DNA from: Verrucomicrobiota bacterium
Lineage (GTDB): Bacteria > Verrucomicrobiota > Verrucomicrobiia > Opitutales > Opitutaceae
Direction: 5' to 3'
DNA: 45,213 nucleotides
Assembly (NCBI GenBank): GCA_018239675.1
Contig: JAFEGX010000070.1
Span: 1-45,213 of the forward strand
The position numbers and the translations under genes were made by a program. Shown piece by piece: positions 8,205-16,173 of this stretch. Under the pieces are notes generated by a model. It was not told where the DNA came from and searched no databases. It saw only the letters and a list, made by a program, of their open reading frames with translations. The number at the start of each line of letters is the position of its first letter. Positions within the stretch are counted from its first letter, which is position 1.

Positions 8205-9143
8205 ATGATCGGAGGCTTGTCAGCGTCGTGGCGCCGGCTGGTCGACGAGGTCGGCACCGTCGACACCGTCGGCCTCGAGGAGCGTGTCGCCAAATACACC
8301 ACTCGCAGCATCAAGAAGTCCGCCAAGGTCTGGGGCCTGCGCACGGCCGTGACCATGGTCGACCTGACCACCCTCGAGGGCAAGGACACCCCCGGCAAGG
8401 TCGCGTCGCTCTGCCAGAAGGCGGTCGCCCCCAGCGACGACCCGACCGTGCCGCCGGTGGCGGCCGTCTGTGTCTATCCCGCGATGGTCCGCCATGCGCG
8501 CCAGGCGCTGGGGCCGAATGCGAAAGTCCGCATCGCCTCGGTGGCCACGGCGTTCCCGTCCGGCCAGGCGCCGCTGCGCACGCGGCTTGCCGAGGTGAAG
8601 GCGGCCGTCGCCGACGGCGCGGACGAGGTGGACATGGTGATCAACCGCGGCGCGTTCCTCGCGGGCGAGTACGGCCGCGTGCAGGACGAGATCGCGGCGG
8701 TCGTGGCGGCCTGCGGCGACGCGACCCTCAAGGTGATCCTCGAGGTGAGCGAGCTGGAGACCTACGACAAGATCCGGGCCGCGTCCTTCCTCGCGATGCG
8801 CGTGCTGCGGCCGGGCGACTTCATCAAGACGAGCACCGGGAAGACCTCGCTCAACGCGACGCTGGGAAACAACCAGGTGATGCTGGAGGCGATCCGCGAC
8901 TTCTACCTCGCGACCGGCGTGCCGATCGCGATGAAGCCCGCCGGCGGCATCCGCACGGCGAAGCAGGCGCTGCAGTTCCTGATCGCCGTGAAGGAAACCC
9001 TGGGCGACGGCTGGCTGAACAACCGCCGCTACCGGTTCGGCGCCAGCGCGCTGCTCAACGACCTCCTGCGCCAGCTCGAGAAGGAGCGCACCGGCGCGTA
9101 CCAGGCCCCGTACTATTTCAGCGAGGCCGCCGAAAGCTACTAA
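8205..9143 (+). CDS. deoC: Deoxyribose-phosphate aldolase
   Basis: Protein of 312 residues that cleaves 2-deoxyribose 5-phosphate to glyceraldehyde 3-phosphate and acetaldehyde. The Schiff-base lysine is K208 in DFIKTSTGKT; D143 in DEVDMVINR and K244 in MKPAGGIRT match the other catalytic positions. It is the long form, about 50 residues longer than the 259-residue E. coli enzyme, with extra N-terminal helix (LVDEVGTVDTVGLEERVAKYT). The ATG at 8205 is the first in frame and has no clear Shine-Dalgarno. It is followed after 35 bases by an aldehyde dehydrogenase, which suits removal of the acetaldehyde product. Thymidine phosphorylase at 18.6 kb could supply substrate through phosphopentomutase, which is not in the window. 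Confidence 0.95.
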   Translation: MIGGLSASWRRLVDEVGTVDTVGLEERVAKYTTRSIKKSAKVWGLRTAVTMVDLTTLEGKDTPGKVASLCQKAVAPSDDPTVPPVAAVCVYPAMVRHARQALGPNAKVRIASVATAFPSGQAPLRTRLAEVKAAVADGADEVDMVINRGAFLAGEYGRVQDEIAAVVAACGDATLKVILEVSELETYDKIRAASFLAMRVLRPGDFIKTSTGKTSLNATLGNNQVMLEAIRDFYLATGVPIAMKPAGGIRTAKQALQFLIAVKETLGDGWLNNRRYRFGASALLNDLLRQLEKERTGAYQAPYYFSEAAESY

Positions 9144-9178
9144 CCCAACCTTTTGCCGCGTTCCCGCGACCTTCCGCC

Positions 9179-10663
9179 GTGCCCACCGCCACCCGCTCCC
9201 CCTCCCGCCGCGCCCCCGAGCTGATCTTCGGCGACCTCTGGTCGTTCGATCCCGCGCCGGAAACCGCGGACCCGAAGCTCAAGTCCCGCTACGAGCTCTT
9301 CATCAACGGCCGCTTGGTCGCGCCCCGCGGCGGCCGGTATTTCGAATCCATTAATCCCGCCACCGAGCAGAAGCTCGCGGACATCGCGCTGGCCGGGCCG
9401 GCAGACGTCAACGCCGCCTACGGCGCGGCCGCGCGGGCGTTCCGCACCTGGGGCCGCCTGCCGGGCCGCGAGCGCGCGAAATACCTCTACCGGATCGCGC
9501 GGCTGCTGCAGGACCGCGCGCGCGAGTTCGCCGTCGCGGAGACGATGGACGGCGGAAAGCCGATCAAGGAGTCGCGCGACTTCGACGTGCCGATGGCCGC
9601 GGCGCACTTCTTCTATCACGCCGGCTGGGCCGACAAGCTCGACTACGTCGCCCCGGGCCGTCGCGTGGCGCCGCTCGGCGTGGTGGGGCAGGTGATCCCG
9701 TGGAACTTTCCCCTGCTGATGTGTGCGTGGAAGCTCGCGCCCGCGCTGGCGATGGGCAATTGCGTCGTCCTCAAGCCGGCCGAGACGACCTCGATCACCG
9801 CGCTGAAGCTGGCGGAGATCATCGCGGACGCGGACCTGCCGCCGGGCGTGGTGAACATCGTGACGGGCGCGGGGGAGGTGGGCGCGGCGGTGATGAATCA
9901 TCCGACGCCGGCCAAGGTGGCGTTCACGGGCTCGACGGAAGTCGGCAAGATCATCATGCGGTCGCTGGCGGGCACCGACAAGAAGATGACCATGGAGCTG
10001 GGCGGAAAGGCCGCGAACATCATCTTCGAGGACGCGCCGCTTGACCAGGCGGTCGAAGGCATCGTCAACGGCATCTTCTTCAACCAGGGCCATGTCTGCT
10101 GCGCGGGCTCGCGCCTGCTGGTGCACGAGCCGGTGGCGGACCGCGTGCTGGCGAGGCTGAAGCAGCGCATCCGGGTGCTCCGGGTGGGCGACCCGCTCGA
10201 CAAGAACACGGACATCGGCGCGATCAACTCGCGCGAGCAGCTGGCCAAGATCGCCGCGCTGGTGAGGACCGGCGTGCGGGAGGGCGCGGAGCTCTACCAG
10301 CCGCCGTGCGCGCTGCCGCCGCGGGGCTTCTTCTTCCGGCCGTCGGTGTTCTCGAACGTCGCGATGAGCCACCGGATCGCGCGCGAGGAGATCTTCGGCC
10401 CGGTGCTGTCGGTCCTGACCTTCCGTACGCTCGAGGAGGCGGTCGAGAAGGCAAACAACACCGCTTACGGCCTGAGCGCCGGCGTGTGGACCGACAAGGG
10501 GTCCCGCATCCTGAAGATGTCGACCGAGCTGAAGGCCGGCGTCGTCTGGGCCAACACCTACAACAAGTTCGATCCCACCTCGCCGTTTGGCGGGTACAAG
10601 GAGAGCGGCTTCGGCCGCGAGGGCGGCCGGCAGGGCCTGCTCGACTACTGCCGCCTCGTGTGA
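9179..10663 (+). CDS. NAD(P)-dependent aldehyde dehydrogenase, full length
   Basis: Protein of 494 residues starting at GTG 9179; there is no in-frame ATG before the conserved domain, so GTG is the best start. It oxidises an aldehyde to the acid. The nucleophile is C307 in FFNQGHVCCAGSR, the general base E273 in MELGGK, and GSTEVGK is the nucleotide-binding loop. VIPWNFPLLMCAWKLAPALA and EIFGPVLSV are further family hallmarks. Its place directly after deoC suggests acetaldehyde from deoxyribose 5-phosphate as substrate, giving acetate and NADH. A second, half-length aldehyde dehydrogenase lies at 12226, and the two may form a mixed complex. Cytoplasmic. Confidence 0.92.
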   Translation: MPTATRSPSRRAPELIFGDLWSFDPAPETADPKLKSRYELFINGRLVAPRGGRYFESINPATEQKLADIALAGPADVNAAYGAAARAFRTWGRLPGRERAKYLYRIARLLQDRAREFAVAETMDGGKPIKESRDFDVPMAAAHFFYHAGWADKLDYVAPGRRVAPLGVVGQVIPWNFPLLMCAWKLAPALAMGNCVVLKPAETTSITALKLAEIIADADLPPGVVNIVTGAGEVGAAVMNHPTPAKVAFTGSTEVGKIIMRSLAGTDKKMTMELGGKAANIIFEDAPLDQAVEGIVNGIFFNQGHVCCAGSRLLVHEPVADRVLARLKQRIRVLRVGDPLDKNTDIGAINSREQLAKIAALVRTGVREGAELYQPPCALPPRGFFFRPSVFSNVAMSHRIAREEIFGPVLSVLTFRTLEEAVEKANNTAYGLSAGVWTDKGSRILKMSTELKAGVVWANTYNKFDPTSPFGGYKESGFGREGGRQGLLDYCRLV

Positions 10664-10698
10664 CCCGCGGGACACGTATGACGACGAACCTGATGTCG

Positions 10699-10790
10699 CC
10701 ACAGAGGACACAGAGTTGGCACCGAGACCACGGATCCCTGCCTTGGGGATTCTCCGCGGTGTCCGCCGGGCCCGCTCGGTGGACTCCGTG
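10699..10790. repeat. Palindromic intergenic repeat, copy 3 (divergent form)
   Basis: CCACAGAGGACACAGAG at 10699-10715 pairs imperfectly with CTCGGTGGACTCCGTG at 10775-10790. Between them CACGGATCCC and the later GGGATTCTCCGCGGTG form a looser inner pair. It resembles the nested repeat family but with 'CAGAG' in place of 'CGAAG'. It fills most of the 185-base gap between the aldehyde dehydrogenase and the transporter. Confidence 0.55.
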
Positions 10791-10848
10791 ACCCACGCCC
10801 CGTTTTTCCCGATCGCGGCCCGGCCGCACTGAGACCCTCCCGAATTCC

Positions 10849-12216
10849 ATGGCTGAAGCCTTTCGCACGACCCCGGTCCACACGGACAAGATGCCGCCCG
10901 GCATTCCCTTCATCATCGGCAACGAGGCCGCCGAGCGCTTCTGCTTCTACGGGCTCCGCGCGATCCTCGTCGTCTACATGACCCAGTACCTGCGCAACCG
11001 CGCGGGCGAACTGGCACCGATGAACGAGAACGACGCGAACAAGTGGTACCACCTCTTTGTCGCCTCGAACTACTTCTTCCCGATGCTCGGCGCGATCGTG
11101 GCCGACGCGTTCTGGGGCAAGTACCGGACGGTGTTCTGGATCTCGCTCGTGTACTGCGCGGGCTGCGTCGCGCTGGCGTCCGACCCGACGCGGTTCGGGC
11201 TGTTCGCCGGCCTCGCGCTGATTGCGCTCGGCTCCGGCGGCATCAAGCCGTGCGTGTCGTCGAACGTCGGCGACCAGTTTGGCGCCGCCAACCAGCACCT
11301 CGTGTCGCGCGCCTTCGGCTGGTTCTATTTCTCGGTCAACGCCGGCTCGATGATCTCGATCCCGCTCACGCCGATCCTCCTCGACAAGTTCGGCCCGCGG
11401 GTGGCGTTCGGCGTGCCGGCGGGGCTGATGCTGGCGGCGACGGCCATCTTCTGGTCCGGCCGCCGGCAGTTCGTGCACGTGCCGCCGAAGGGGAAGGCCT
11501 TCCTCCAGGCCACGTTCAACCGGCAGACCATGGTCGCGTTCGGCCGGCTCGCGCTCCTGTTCATCTTTGTGGCGGTGTTCTGGTCGCTGTGGGACCAGAG
11601 CGGCGGCGAGTGGGTGTTGCAGGCGGAGAAGATGGAGCGGCACGTCAGCCTGTTTGGCTGGAGCTACACGCTGCTCGCCTCGCAGATCCAGGCGGTGAAC
11701 GCGGTGATGATCCTGGCGCTGATCCCGACGTTCCAGTACGCGATCTACCCGGCGATCAACGCGGTCTGGCGGCTGACCCCGCTGCGCAAGATCGGCCTCG
11801 GCATCTTCACGATCGGCGTCTCCTTCCTGATCAGCGCGTGGATTGAGTCGAGCCTTGGCGCCGGGCGCCAGGTGCACGTGCTCTGGCAGCTGCCGGCCTA
11901 CCTGCTGCTCTCGGCGGGCGAGGTGATGACCTCGATCACCGCGCTGGAGTTTGCCTACACCCAGGCGCCAAAGCACCTGAAGGCGATCGTGCAGGCGCTC
12001 TACCTCTGGTCGATCACCGCGGGCAACCTGTTCACCGCGCTCGTCCAGATGTTCATCCAGAACCCCGACCACACCAGCAAGCTGCCGGGCGCCTGGTTCT
12101 ACCTGTTTTTCGCGGGGCTCGCGATGGGTTCCGCGATCGTCTTCTCGCTCTTCGCCCTCCGTTACCGGGAGGCCTCCCACCTTCAGGACGAGGCCCCCGC
12201 CGCCGCCCCCGCCTGA
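10849..12216 (+). CDS. POT/PTR-family proton-coupled transporter
   Basis: Membrane protein of 455 residues with about 12 hydrophobic segments. The family motif ExxER is present at E26-A-A-E29-R30 (NEAAERFCFYGLRAIL), and GSGGIKPCVSSNVGDQF with FGWFYFSVNAGS is the PTR2 signature. These permeases import di- and tripeptides, and some import other solutes such as nitrate or nucleoside-like compounds, using the proton gradient across the inner membrane. The gene sits between the two aldehyde dehydrogenase genes of the deoC cluster, and the truncated one begins only 9 bases after its stop. That position raises the chance that its substrate is connected with deoxyribose or nucleoside use, but a peptide is the default guess. 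Confidence 0.92.
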   Translation: MAEAFRTTPVHTDKMPPGIPFIIGNEAAERFCFYGLRAILVVYMTQYLRNRAGELAPMNENDANKWYHLFVASNYFFPMLGAIVADAFWGKYRTVFWISLVYCAGCVALASDPTRFGLFAGLALIALGSGGIKPCVSSNVGDQFGAANQHLVSRAFGWFYFSVNAGSMISIPLTPILLDKFGPRVAFGVPAGLMLAATAIFWSGRRQFVHVPPKGKAFLQATFNRQTMVAFGRLALLFIFVAVFWSLWDQSGGEWVLQAEKMERHVSLFGWSYTLLASQIQAVNAVMILALIPTFQYAIYPAINAVWRLTPLRKIGLGIFTIGVSFLISAWIESSLGAGRQVHVLWQLPAYLLLSAGEVMTSITALEFAYTQAPKHLKAIVQALYLWSITAGNLFTALVQMFIQNPDHTSKLPGAWFYLFFAGLAMGSAIVFSLFALRYREASHLQDEAPAAAPA

Positions 12217-12225
12217 TTTTCCGCC

Positions 12226-13101
12226 ATGTCACGCCTGCCCATCACCAAAACTCCCAAGGTCTACGTCGGCGGAGCCTTCATCCGCTCCGAAAGCGCCCGG
12301 GTGTTCCCGTTGGCCGACGCCGCCGGCCGGTTCTTCGCCAACATCCCGCAGTGCACCCGCAAGGACCTGCGCAACGCCGTCGAGGCCGCCGCCAAGGCGA
12401 TCCCCGGCTGGGCCCGGCGCACCCCGTACAACCGCGGCCAGATCCTCTACCGCCTCGGCGAGATGCTGGAGGCGCGCGCGGCCGAGATGGCCGACGCGCT
12501 CCTGCTCGGCGCCGCCTCCGCCCGGGCCCGCGCCGCTGCGCAGCGCGAGGTCGCGGCCACGGTCGACCGCCTCATCTACTACGCCGGCTGGGCCGACAAG
12601 TACGAGCAGGTCCTCGGCAACGTGAACCCGGTCGCGGCGCCCTACTTCAATTTCACGGTCACCGAGCCCATGGGTGTCATCGGCCTGCTCGCGCCCGCGC
12701 AGCCCGCGCTGCTGGGCCTCGTCTCGCTGCTCGCGCCGGCGATCGTCAGCGGCAACACCGTCGTGGCCCTCGCGTCCGAGACCGCGCCGTACCCGGCGGT
12801 CCTCCTCGGCGAGATGCTCGCGACGAGCGACCTGCCCGGCGGGGTGGTGAACCTCCTGACGGGCTTCCGCAAGGAACTCGTGCCGACTTTTGCGACGCAC
12901 ACCCACCTCCGGGCGATCGGCGGCGTGGCGAACGCCGACGAGCGCAAGACCCTGCGGCTTGGGGCCGCGGCCAGCGTCAAGCGCACGCGCCTGCTCAAGG
13001 CGGAGGAGCGGATCGACTGGTACGGCCCGCACGCGGCCAGCCTCGAGGCGATCCGTGAGACGCTGGAGTTCAAGACCACCTGGCATCCGATCGGGGCGTA
13101 G
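12226..13101 (+). CDS. Half-length aldehyde-dehydrogenase-like protein lacking the catalytic domain
   Basis: Protein of 291 residues matching the N-terminal part of the aldehyde dehydrogenase family: KVYVGGAFIRSESARVFPL, the helix ending LIYYAGWADKYEQVL, EPMGVIGLLAPAQPALLGL and DLPGGVVNLLTGFRKE. After the nucleotide-binding region the sequence diverges (HLRAIGGVANADERKTLRLG in place of the FTGS...ELGGK stretch) and stops. There is no ELGGK glutamate and no catalytic cysteine. The frame ends at a clean TAG, and the 304 bases after it hold a palindromic repeat rather than the missing half, so a recent frameshift is unlikely. It may be a non-catalytic partner of the enzyme at 9179, a regulator, or a decaying gene. 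Codon use looks normal. Confidence 0.8.
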   Translation: MSRLPITKTPKVYVGGAFIRSESARVFPLADAAGRFFANIPQCTRKDLRNAVEAAAKAIPGWARRTPYNRGQILYRLGEMLEARAAEMADALLLGAASARARAAAQREVAATVDRLIYYAGWADKYEQVLGNVNPVAAPYFNFTVTEPMGVIGLLAPAQPALLGLVSLLAPAIVSGNTVVALASETAPYPAVLLGEMLATSDLPGGVVNLLTGFRKELVPTFATHTHLRAIGGVANADERKTLRLGAAASVKRTRLLKAEERIDWYGPHAASLEAIRETLEFKTTWHPIGA

Positions 13102-13111
13102 GTTCGTTGCG

Positions 13112-13235
13112 CCACGAAGCACACCAAGCTCACGAAGCCCAGTCGTCCGGTTCTTCGCGGCCTTGGAAGTCTTGGCGGTGATTTAGGATTGGGGCGGAGA
13201 TTTGGCTTACCGCCAAGGACGCCAAGCGCGCGAAG
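13112..13235. repeat. Nested palindromic intergenic repeat, copy 4 (outer right arm missing)
   Basis: An outer left arm at 13112-13137 (CCACGAAGCACACC...CACGAAG) is followed by an inner hairpin with arms 13153-13179 (ends AGTCTTGGCGGT) and 13209-13235 (ACCGCCAAGGACGCCAAG...), loop 29 bases. The outer right arm of the family is absent. The rest of this 304-base gap (13236-13405) is very GC-rich with G and C runs. It must hold the promoter of the histidine kinase gene, but I see no convincing -35/-10 pair. Confidence 0.8.
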
Positions 13236-13405
13236 CCCTGAGCGCCCGACGCGGGCGGGGAACCCAAGCAAGGGCAACTCGCTGAAACTGGTGTTTCGAG
13301 CGGGGGGCGCCCAGCCCGGAAGGGGCGGGGCGCCGCTTGCGGGGCCGGAGGACCGTTCGTCCAAAGTTTGCGCCCCCGGGGGGAGGGCCTTGTAGTGTGA
13401 CGGTG

Positions 13406-14548
13406 ATGGAACGCATGCCCCTGCCCAACGTGCTGCTGGAGGACGAGCAGCGCCGGATCCGCGCGAAGGACCGGCTCTACGTGATTTTCCAGGCTGGGGG
13501 CTGGCTGTCGTTCCTCGGGCTCGAGACCTTCTTGCTGCTCGCTTTTCCCACGAAGGAGGCCGGCAGGGCGGCGGACACGGTCTACAGCTTCTCGATCGTC
13601 ATTTTTGTGATCTGCCTCGGCTGGCTGATCACGCATTTCGCGCGGCTGCCGGTGGCGCACTGGGGCTGGAAGAACCTCGGCTGGCGCGGGCTGGCGCCGC
13701 GGATCCTGGGCATCAGCTTCGTGCAGTCCGTCATCTGGAGCGCGGTTGGCTACGGCTATCCGTACCTGGTCCTGCAGCTGCCGTGGTCGGGCAAGGTCTC
13801 CTGCTGGCTGGCCTTCGTGTTCAGCGTCATGAACGGCACGTTCATGCTCACCGGATGGTGGTGCATCTATTTTTTCTATCACCTGTTCGACCGCTACAAC
13901 CGGCTGCAGATCGAGCAGCTGAGCCTCGCGACGCACGTGAAGGAGGCCGAGCTCCGCGCGCTTAAGTCGCAGGTCAACCCCCATTTCATCTTCAACTCGC
14001 TGAATTCGCTCCGCGCCCTGATCGACGAGGACCCGAGCCGCGCGCGGCAGGCGGTCACGCAGCTGGCGAACCTGCTCCGCTACTCGCTGCAGAGCGGGCA
14101 GCAGGAGACCGTGCCGTTCGAGGATGAGCTGCGCGTGGTGAACGACTATCTGGCCCTCGAGCAGGTGCGCCACGAGGAGCGCCTGCGCCTGCGCCTGGAC
14201 GTCGCGCCTGAGACCCTGCAGCTCCCGATCCCGCCGATGCTGCTGCAGACGCTGGTGGAGAATGCGGTGAAATACGGCATCTCCATGAGTCCCGAGGGCG
14301 GCGAGATCGCCATCCTGGCGCGGCGCGAGCACGGTGCCCTCCGTCTGCAGGTCACGAACCCGGGGGCGCTCGATGGCGGCGCGGAGCAGCTGGCGCGGGC
14401 AAGCGCCTCCACCGGCGTCGGCCTGGCCAACGCCGCGAACCGGCTCCGGCTCCTGTTCGGCGACCGGGCGCAGCTCGTGCTCCGGCCCGACAAGCCCGGA
14501 CTGGTCGTGGCCGAAGCCGTCATCCCGCTCACGCATTCCCACGCATGA
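13406..14548 (+). CDS. LytS/YehU-type sensor histidine kinase
   Basis: Protein of 380 residues from ATG 13406 (MERMPLPNVL); ATG 13415 is an equal alternative. Four membrane segments lie at about residues 24-47, 59-78, 101-125 and 132-160, with short loops and no large sensor domain. A coiled linker leads to the His_kinase domain, where H193 in QVNPHFIFNSLNSLRAL is the phosphorylation site. The ATPase part shows the N box (TLVENAVKYG, 283-291) and a G box (TGVGLANAANRL, 336-347). It should phosphorylate the LytTR regulator encoded next, whose ATG overlaps its stop codon. The ABC exporter downstream is a possible target. The signal is unknown and would be sensed in or near the membrane. Confidence 0.9.
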   Translation: MERMPLPNVLLEDEQRRIRAKDRLYVIFQAGGWLSFLGLETFLLLAFPTKEAGRAADTVYSFSIVIFVICLGWLITHFARLPVAHWGWKNLGWRGLAPRILGISFVQSVIWSAVGYGYPYLVLQLPWSGKVSCWLAFVFSVMNGTFMLTGWWCIYFFYHLFDRYNRLQIEQLSLATHVKEAELRALKSQVNPHFIFNSLNSLRALIDEDPSRARQAVTQLANLLRYSLQSGQQETVPFEDELRVVNDYLALEQVRHEERLRLRLDVAPETLQLPIPPMLLQTLVENAVKYGISMSPEGGEIAILARREHGALRLQVTNPGALDGGAEQLARASASTGVGLANAANRLRLLFGDRAQLVLRPDKPGLVVAEAVIPLTHSHA

Positions 14549-15267
14549 AGGCACTCCTGATCGATGACGAGCGGCTGGCCCGCAACGAGCTGCGCCGCCT
14601 GCTGGCGGCGTTCCCGGACGTGACGGTGGCGGGCGAGGCGGCCAACGCCAAGCAGGCCCGCGAGCAGCTGGCGGCGCTGGCGCCGGACCTGCTGTTTCTC
14701 GACGTGCAGATGCCGGGGGAGACCGGGCTGGAGCTGCTCGAGTCGCTGGAGCCGCCGGTGCCGCACGTGATCTTCACCACCGCCTACGACGAGTTTGCGG
14801 TGAAGGCGTTCGAGTTGAACGCGCTGGACTACCTGCTGAAACCGGTCGACCCGGCGCGGCTGGCGGCGGCGATCGAGAAGCTGCGCGCGAAGCTGGGGGC
14901 GGCGCCGGCTCCGGTGGAGCGCCCGGCGCGGCTGGCGGCGGAGGACAAGGTGTTCGTCCGCGAGGGCGACCGCTGCTGGTTCGTGGAGGTGAAGTCAATC
15001 CGGCTGCTGGAGAGCGAGGGCAACTACACCCGCGTGCATTTCGAGACGGCACAGCCGCAGCTCTTCCGCTCGCTGAACGCGATGGAGGAGCGGCTGGACC
15101 CGAAGTATTTCTTCCGCGCCAACCGGCGCCAGATCATCAACCTGGCATGGATCGACAAGATCGAGCCCTGGTTCAGCGGCGGCCTGCTGGTCCACCTGAA
15201 GGGCGGCGCCAAGGTGGAGCTTAGCCGCCGCCAGGCGCAGGAGTTCCGGGAGAAAATGAGCCTTTAG
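14545..15267 (+). CDS. LytTR-family response regulator
   Basis: Protein of 240 residues. Its start overlaps the kinase stop (ATGA at 14545-14548). Residues 1-120 form a receiver with acidic pocket D7/D8, phosphoacceptor D53 (LLFLDVQMPG), T79 and K99 (YLLKPVD). Residues ~135-240 form a LytTR DNA-binding domain (VEVKSIRLLESEGNYTRVHF, FFRANRRQIINLAWI, VELSRRQAQEFREKM). LytTR proteins bind direct repeats in promoters. It is the partner of the kinase at 13406 and may control the ABC exporter at 15430. Confidence 0.93.
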   Translation: MKALLIDDERLARNELRRLLAAFPDVTVAGEAANAKQAREQLAALAPDLLFLDVQMPGETGLELLESLEPPVPHVIFTTAYDEFAVKAFELNALDYLLKPVDPARLAAAIEKLRAKLGAAPAPVERPARLAAEDKVFVREGDRCWFVEVKSIRLLESEGNYTRVHFETAQPQLFRSLNAMEERLDPKYFFRANRRQIINLAWIDKIEPWFSGGLLVHLKGGAKVELSRRQAQEFREKMSL

Positions 15268-15307
15268 GAAAAAAAAGCGGAAACACCACGGCGAATGAAC
15301 CGATAGG

Positions 15308-15424
15308 GAAAAGCAGAAAGAAGAAACGTACGACTGGTTCTCCCGTTTCGACTTTGCCGCTTTTCCGCCCCGCTGGCTTGTTTCTTCTTTGTCTCCCCGT
15401 TTTCCGCCCCCAGTTTCTTCTTTG
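15308..15424. repeat. AT-richer inverted repeat between the two-component pair and the ABC exporter
   Basis: GAAAAGCAGAAAGAAGAAAC (15308-15327) is largely the reverse complement of 15380-15404 (GTTTCTTCTTTG...CGTTTTC). The right half is repeated in part at 15413-15424 (GTTTCTTCTTTG). The region is much richer in A and T than its surroundings and of strand-biased purine/pyrimidine composition. It fills the 162-base gap and ends 5 bases before the exporter start, so it may act as terminator, leader hairpin or both. Confidence 0.7.
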
Positions 15425-15429
15425 CCCCA

Positions 15430-16173
15430 ATGATCGAAGCCCGCGAACTCACGAAGACCTTCCAGGACAAGAAACGCGGCACCATCCAAGCGGTGGACCG
15501 CGTGTCCTTCCGCGCCGAGCCCGGGCGCATTTACGGGCTGCTGGGCGCGAACGGCGCCGGCAAGACCACGACGCTCCGCCTGCTGGCAACCCTGCTCCAG
15601 CCGACGTCGGGGGGCGCGACGGTCGGGGGCTTCGATGTCGCGCGCGAGCCCGAGAAAGTGCGCACCCAGGTCGGGTTCCTCGCGGCGAGCACGGCGCTGT
15701 ACGGGCGCCTGACGGCCCGGGAGATGATCGAGTACTTCGGCCGGCTGAACGGGCTGCCGCCGGCGGAGATCCGCACCCGGATCAAGCGGCTCGCGGCGGA
15801 ACTCGACATGGGGGAATTTCTCGACCGGCGCTGCGACAAGTTTTCCACGGGCATGAAGCAGAAGACCTCCATCGCGCGAACGCTGATCCATGACCCGGCG
15901 GTGATGATCTTCGACGAGCCGACGCTGGGCCTCGACGTGATGACGGCGCGGGCGATCGTGCGGTTCGTCCGCGAGTGCCGCGATCGCGGCAAGACCGTGA
16001 TCTACTCCACGCACGTCATGAGCGAGGTGGAGAAGCTGTGCGACACGGTGGGCATCATTCACGACGGCCGCCTTTGCGCCGAGGGTACCGTCGCCGAGCT
16101 GCGGGCGCGCCACGGGGTGCACGACCTCGAGGAGGTCTTTGTCCGGATCGTGGGCGAGGAGGAGCGGAAATGA
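15430..16173 (+). CDS. ABC transporter ATP-binding protein, NatA-like
   Basis: Protein of 247 residues. Walker A is GANGAGKTT with K45, the signature is FSTGMKQK (residues 138-145), and Walker B with the catalytic glutamate is MIFDEPTLGLD (E163). The switch histidine lies in YSTHVMSEVEKL. The signature variant 'STGMKQK' is typical of the ABC-2 exporter group that includes NatA sodium exporters and CcmA-like drug exporters. It works on the inner face of the membrane with the permease encoded next, whose start overlaps its stop. The preceding LytS/LytTR genes are possible regulators. Confidence 0.93.
   Translation: MIEARELTKTFQDKKRGTIQAVDRVSFRAEPGRIYGLLGANGAGKTTTLRLLATLLQPTSGGATVGGFDVAREPEKVRTQVGFLAASTALYGRLTAREMIEYFGRLNGLPPAEIRTRIKRLAAELDMGEFLDRRCDKFSTGMKQKTSIARTLIHDPAVMIFDEPTLGLDVMTARAIVRFVRECRDRGKTVIYSTHVMSEVEKLCDTVGIIHDGRLCAEGTVAELRARHGVHDLEEVFVRIVGEEERK

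Noticed and set aside
13102..13405. A possible remnant of the missing C-terminal half of the truncated aldehyde dehydrogenase.
   Set aside because: No frame here contains aldehyde dehydrogenase motifs such as GQxCxA or EIFGPV; the gap holds a palindromic repeat and GC-rich sequence.
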